Below are positions 5,037 through 6,989 of a stretch of DNA of 6,989 bases, one piece after another. Position numbers and translations under genes: made by a program. Source of the DNA: Methanofollis sp. (GTDB taxonomy: Archaea > Halobacteriota > Methanomicrobia > Methanomicrobiales > Methanofollaceae); contig JAQVHG010000116.1 of NCBI GenBank assembly GCA_028696365.1, positions 1 to 6,989 on the forward strand, written 5' to 3'. Below the pieces are notes generated by a model. The model searched no databases, was not told the origin of the DNA, and worked only from the letters and a program-made list of their open reading frames with translations. Each line of letters begins with the position of its first letter. Position 1 is the stretch's first letter.

Positions 5037-6242
5037 ATGTATCGTCTCTCGTGCATCCACTGTGGTGCCGAATACGCGCCCGGCGAGATCATTTATACAT
5101 GTCCAAAGTGTGGGCACCTGCTCACCGTTGAATATGATCTGAATACCATCTCTGTGACCAGGGACGAGTGGGACCGCCGCCCCCTCTCGGTCTGGCGCTA
5201 CCGGGAGATACTCCCGGTCACCATCAAGCCGGTCAGCCTCCAGGAAGGGGGCACGCCCCTCTACCACCTGGAGCGGATCGGCGAAGAACTTGGTCTCCCG
5301 CACCTCTATGCTAAGCACGAAGGGATGAACCCGACCGGTTCCTTCAAGGACCGCGGGATGACCGTCGGAGTCTCGATGGCCCTCCAACTCGGGATGAAGA
5401 GTGTGGCCTGTGCAAGCACCGGCAACACCTCAGCCAGTCTGTCCGCGTATGCGGCGAAGGGTGGGATCCCGGCAGTCGTCCTCCTCCCGGCAGGCAAAGT
5501 CGCCCTTGGCAAGGTCGCACAGGCCTTGATGCACGGAGCAAAGGTGATCGCGATCAGGGACAACTTTGACCGCGCCCTTGAACTGGTCCGCGAACTCTGC
5601 ATCAAACACGGGATCTATCTCTTGAACTCGGTCAACCCCTATCGGCTTGAGGGACAGAAAACTATCGGGTTCGAAGCTGTCGACCAACTTGGAGATGTCC
5701 CTGATCGTTTTGTCCTGCCAGTCGGGAACGCAGGCAATATCTCTGCAGTCTACAAAGGTCTGCGCGAACTCGAGAGCCTCGACTTCATCGACCGTCTCCC
5801 GATGATGACCGGGATCCAGGCGGCCGGTTCGCAGCCTGTGGTGCAGGCCGTCGAAGGTCATCTCCCAGAGGTCGTGCCACAGGCGAATCCTGAGACGGTG
5901 GCCACCGCGATCAGGATCGGTGCACCCGTCAATGCCGAGAAGGCCCTGACCGCAATCAGGGAGACCGGCGGCACGGCTGCAGCGGTGACCGACGAAGAGA
6001 TCCTCAGCATGCAGCGAGACCTTGCCCAGAAGGAGGGGATCGGGGTCGAACCCGCCTCTGCGGCCTCAGTTGCGGGGATCAAGAAACTTGTTGAGGAGGG
6101 GGCGATCGACAGGGATGAGCGGATCGTCTGTGTCGTGACCGGTCACCTCCTCAAAGACCCTGAAACGGTGATCAAACAATGTCAGCCTCCGATCGAGATC
6201 GAGGCCACCGAGCAGGCCTTGCTCTCTGTCTTGCACTTGTAA
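5037..6242 (+). CDS. thrC: Threonine synthase (PLP-dependent)
   Basis: Converts O-phosphohomoserine and water to threonine and phosphate, the last step of threonine synthesis, in the cytoplasm. The protein has 401 residues, normal for the archaeal/plant-like class. It starts with a zinc ribbon (Cys6, Cys9, Cys22, Cys25), followed by the fold-type II PLP domain. EGGTPLYHLERIGEELG (70-86) is the standard entry segment. Lys104 in NPTGSFKDRGM forms the Schiff base, STGNTSAS (127-134) contacts substrate, and GNAGNIS (230-236) is the glycine-rich loop that holds the PLP phosphate. VEPASAAS (337-344) and VVTGH (367-371) complete the active-site region. ATG 5037 is the only start that keeps the zinc ribbon intact and has no long upstream extension. 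The last 64 nt overlap the next gene in another frame, so the two are probably co-transcribed. The C-terminus (ETVIKQCQPPIEIEA) looks natural for the family, so the overlap is not caused by read-through of a lost stop. Confidence 0.95.
   Translation: MYRLSCIHCGAEYAPGEIIYTCPKCGHLLTVEYDLNTISVTRDEWDRRPLSVWRYREILPVTIKPVSLQEGGTPLYHLERIGEELGLPHLYAKHEGMNPTGSFKDRGMTVGVSMALQLGMKSVACASTGNTSASLSAYAAKGGIPAVVLLPAGKVALGKVAQALMHGAKVIAIRDNFDRALELVRELCIKHGIYLLNSVNPYRLEGQKTIGFEAVDQLGDVPDRFVLPVGNAGNISAVYKGLRELESLDFIDRLPMMTGIQAAGSQPVVQAVEGHLPEVVPQANPETVATAIRIGAPVNAEKALTAIRETGGTAAAVTDEEILSMQRDLAQKEGIGVEPASAASVAGIKKLVEEGAIDRDERIVCVVTGHLLKDPETVIKQCQPPIEIEATEQALLSVLHL
6167..6172 (+). promoter_or_regulatory. Shine-Dalgarno site for the exported protein, inside thrC
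   Basis: GGTGAT lies six bases before ATG 6179 within the thrC coding region. It has the same form as the site used by herA and matches the archaeal 16S 3' end, supporting the unusually long 64-nt overlap as a real start. Confidence 0.55.
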
Positions 6243-6826
6243 TCGCGCTTGCGGTGCCGGCCTCGGCCCTTGATGCAACAGTCGAGGTGCTCCCTGGAGG
6301 CGATGCCTACCAGGGGGCGGTCACCCTCGTCAACGAGAGTGAATACTCCTTCTGGAAGCCCGGACTTCTTGGAGAAACCATCCCCCTGGAAGTGAGAGAT
6401 GTCACAGTCTCAGGGGAGTGTGGGACAAACTGCACCTATACATGGAAAGACAAAAACACTGTCTCCTTTGAGCAGGGCAATGTGACTGTGCGCTATGAGT
6501 CCGACGTCAAGAACAGGGATCTCCAGATCCTCATGACTGAGTCTTCCAATATCACCGTCACCTTGCCAGAAGGTCTCCAGGTATCCAACCCTATCATTGG
6601 CTGGACAAGCACCGGCGCGGAGGTGGATGAAGAAGAGGATGGGACATCCACGATCAGGTGGGAGAAGGCCAGGTATGCTGAGGTCCGCTATTATGACCCT
6701 GGACAAGAGCAACTCCTCTATATCTTCGGCTCAATCTGGGTGACGGTTGCAGTGGTGCTCCTCTTCCCGTACCTGCTCCTCCGTCGGCAGAGGCCGCCTG
6801 AGATTCCACCGCCTGAAAACCCATAA
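6179..6826 (+). CDS. Secreted, C-terminally membrane-anchored protein of unknown function
   Basis: I do not recognise a family with confidence; the archaeal DUF5803 group is a guess by layout only. The 215-residue protein has a basic N-terminus (RDRGHR), a hydrophobic core (LALCLALVIALAVP) and a probable cleavage site after ASA at residue 30. About 145 residues follow outside the membrane, rich in beta-type sequence, with two close cysteines (CGTNC, 81-85) that may form a disulfide and four N-glycosylation sequons (NES 52, NCT 84, NVT 101, NIT 124). One transmembrane segment (about 179-201, YIFGSIWVTVAVVLLFPYLLL) is followed by RRQR and a proline-rich tail (PPEIPPPENP), so the tail should be cytoplasmic. 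ATG 6179 is the only start that includes the signal peptide, and it is preceded by GGTGAT. The coding frame is +2 relative to thrC. No functional link to threonine synthesis is evident. Repeat copy B begins four bases after the stop. Confidence 0.75.
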   Translation: MSASDRDRGHRAGLALCLALVIALAVPASALDATVEVLPGGDAYQGAVTLVNESEYSFWKPGLLGETIPLEVRDVTVSGECGTNCTYTWKDKNTVSFEQGNVTVRYESDVKNRDLQILMTESSNITVTLPEGLQVSNPIIGWTSTGAEVDEEEDGTSTIRWEKARYAEVRYYDPGQEQLLYIFGSIWVTVAVVLLFPYLLLRRQRPPEIPPPENP

Positions 6827-6830
6827 GATT

Positions 6831-6989
6831 GGCTGTGTAGAATTCCTCACGCTTTTTGGTGTGGACGTGCCTCACTGCCTTCCCCTAATCTCTTGCTGGG
6901 GGCCTGATCCCAGACTCCTGGCGCGATCGGGGCCGGGAAGGCACGTGATCAGAAGGCTACTCTGACAGGTCTATGAGGGTTTCTACACA
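6831..6989 (+). repeat. Intergenic inverted-end repeat, copy B (reaches window end)
   Basis: TGTGTAGAATTCCTC (6834-6848) and GAGGGTTTCTACACA (6975-6989) are inverted ends matching at 13 of 15 positions. Inside, TGCCTTCCC (6876-6884) pairs perfectly with GGGAAGGCA (6935-6943), and within that CTGGG (6896-6900) pairs with CCCAG (6909-6913). The left 60 bases align with the minus strand of copy D (shared TGTGG, GTG-CTCAC and GCCTTCCC blocks) and with copy A (shared GGCT-TGTAGAA and TTGGT-TGG-CGTG). The symmetry may continue past the last base. Confidence 0.65.

Overview
The window looks like a piece of a moderately GC-rich methanogenic archaeal chromosome, most likely of the order Methanomicrobiales (Methanoculleus or Methanofollis type); the genus is not decided. 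The reasons are the archaeal nurA-herA pair, Shine-Dalgarno sites of the form GGTGAT or GGGAGG that fit the archaeal 16S 3' end, an archaeal-style threonine synthase with an N-terminal zinc ribbon, and the codon use. This placement is inference from protein style, not a database match.

All six supported genes lie on the plus strand, in three runs. Run 1 (1-1747) is the C-terminal end of the nuclease NurA overlapping the hexameric helicase/translocase HerA; together they resect DNA ends. Run 2 (2912-4362) is a nitrilase-superfamily amidase joined by a GTGA start/stop overlap to a membrane protein of the YdjM/DUF457 metal-dependent hydrolase type. Run 3 (5037-6826) is threonine synthase (thrC) followed, with a 64-nt overlap, by a secreted or membrane-anchored protein of unknown function.

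The gaps between runs (1748-2911, 4363-5036 and 6827-6989) hold no convincing genes but are not featureless. They contain five diverged copies (A-E) of a non-coding repeat bounded by inverted ends with the core TGTAGAAACCCTC and carrying internal CCTTCCC/GGGAAGG palindromes and G6/C6 hairpins. Copies A, C and B lie on the plus strand just after the stop codons of herA, the membrane hydrolase and the exported protein. Copies E and D lie on the minus strand in the first gap. A 101-nt block of copy C matches copy E without gaps at 84 of 101 positions (hand count). The family looks like MITE-type or REP-like intergenic elements placed at gene 3' ends. It is the most notable thing in the window.

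The first gap also holds a separate structured stretch (2590-2689), and just before the amidase gene there is a pair of TTGTCAACC sites flanking a hairpin, which may be a regulatory region.
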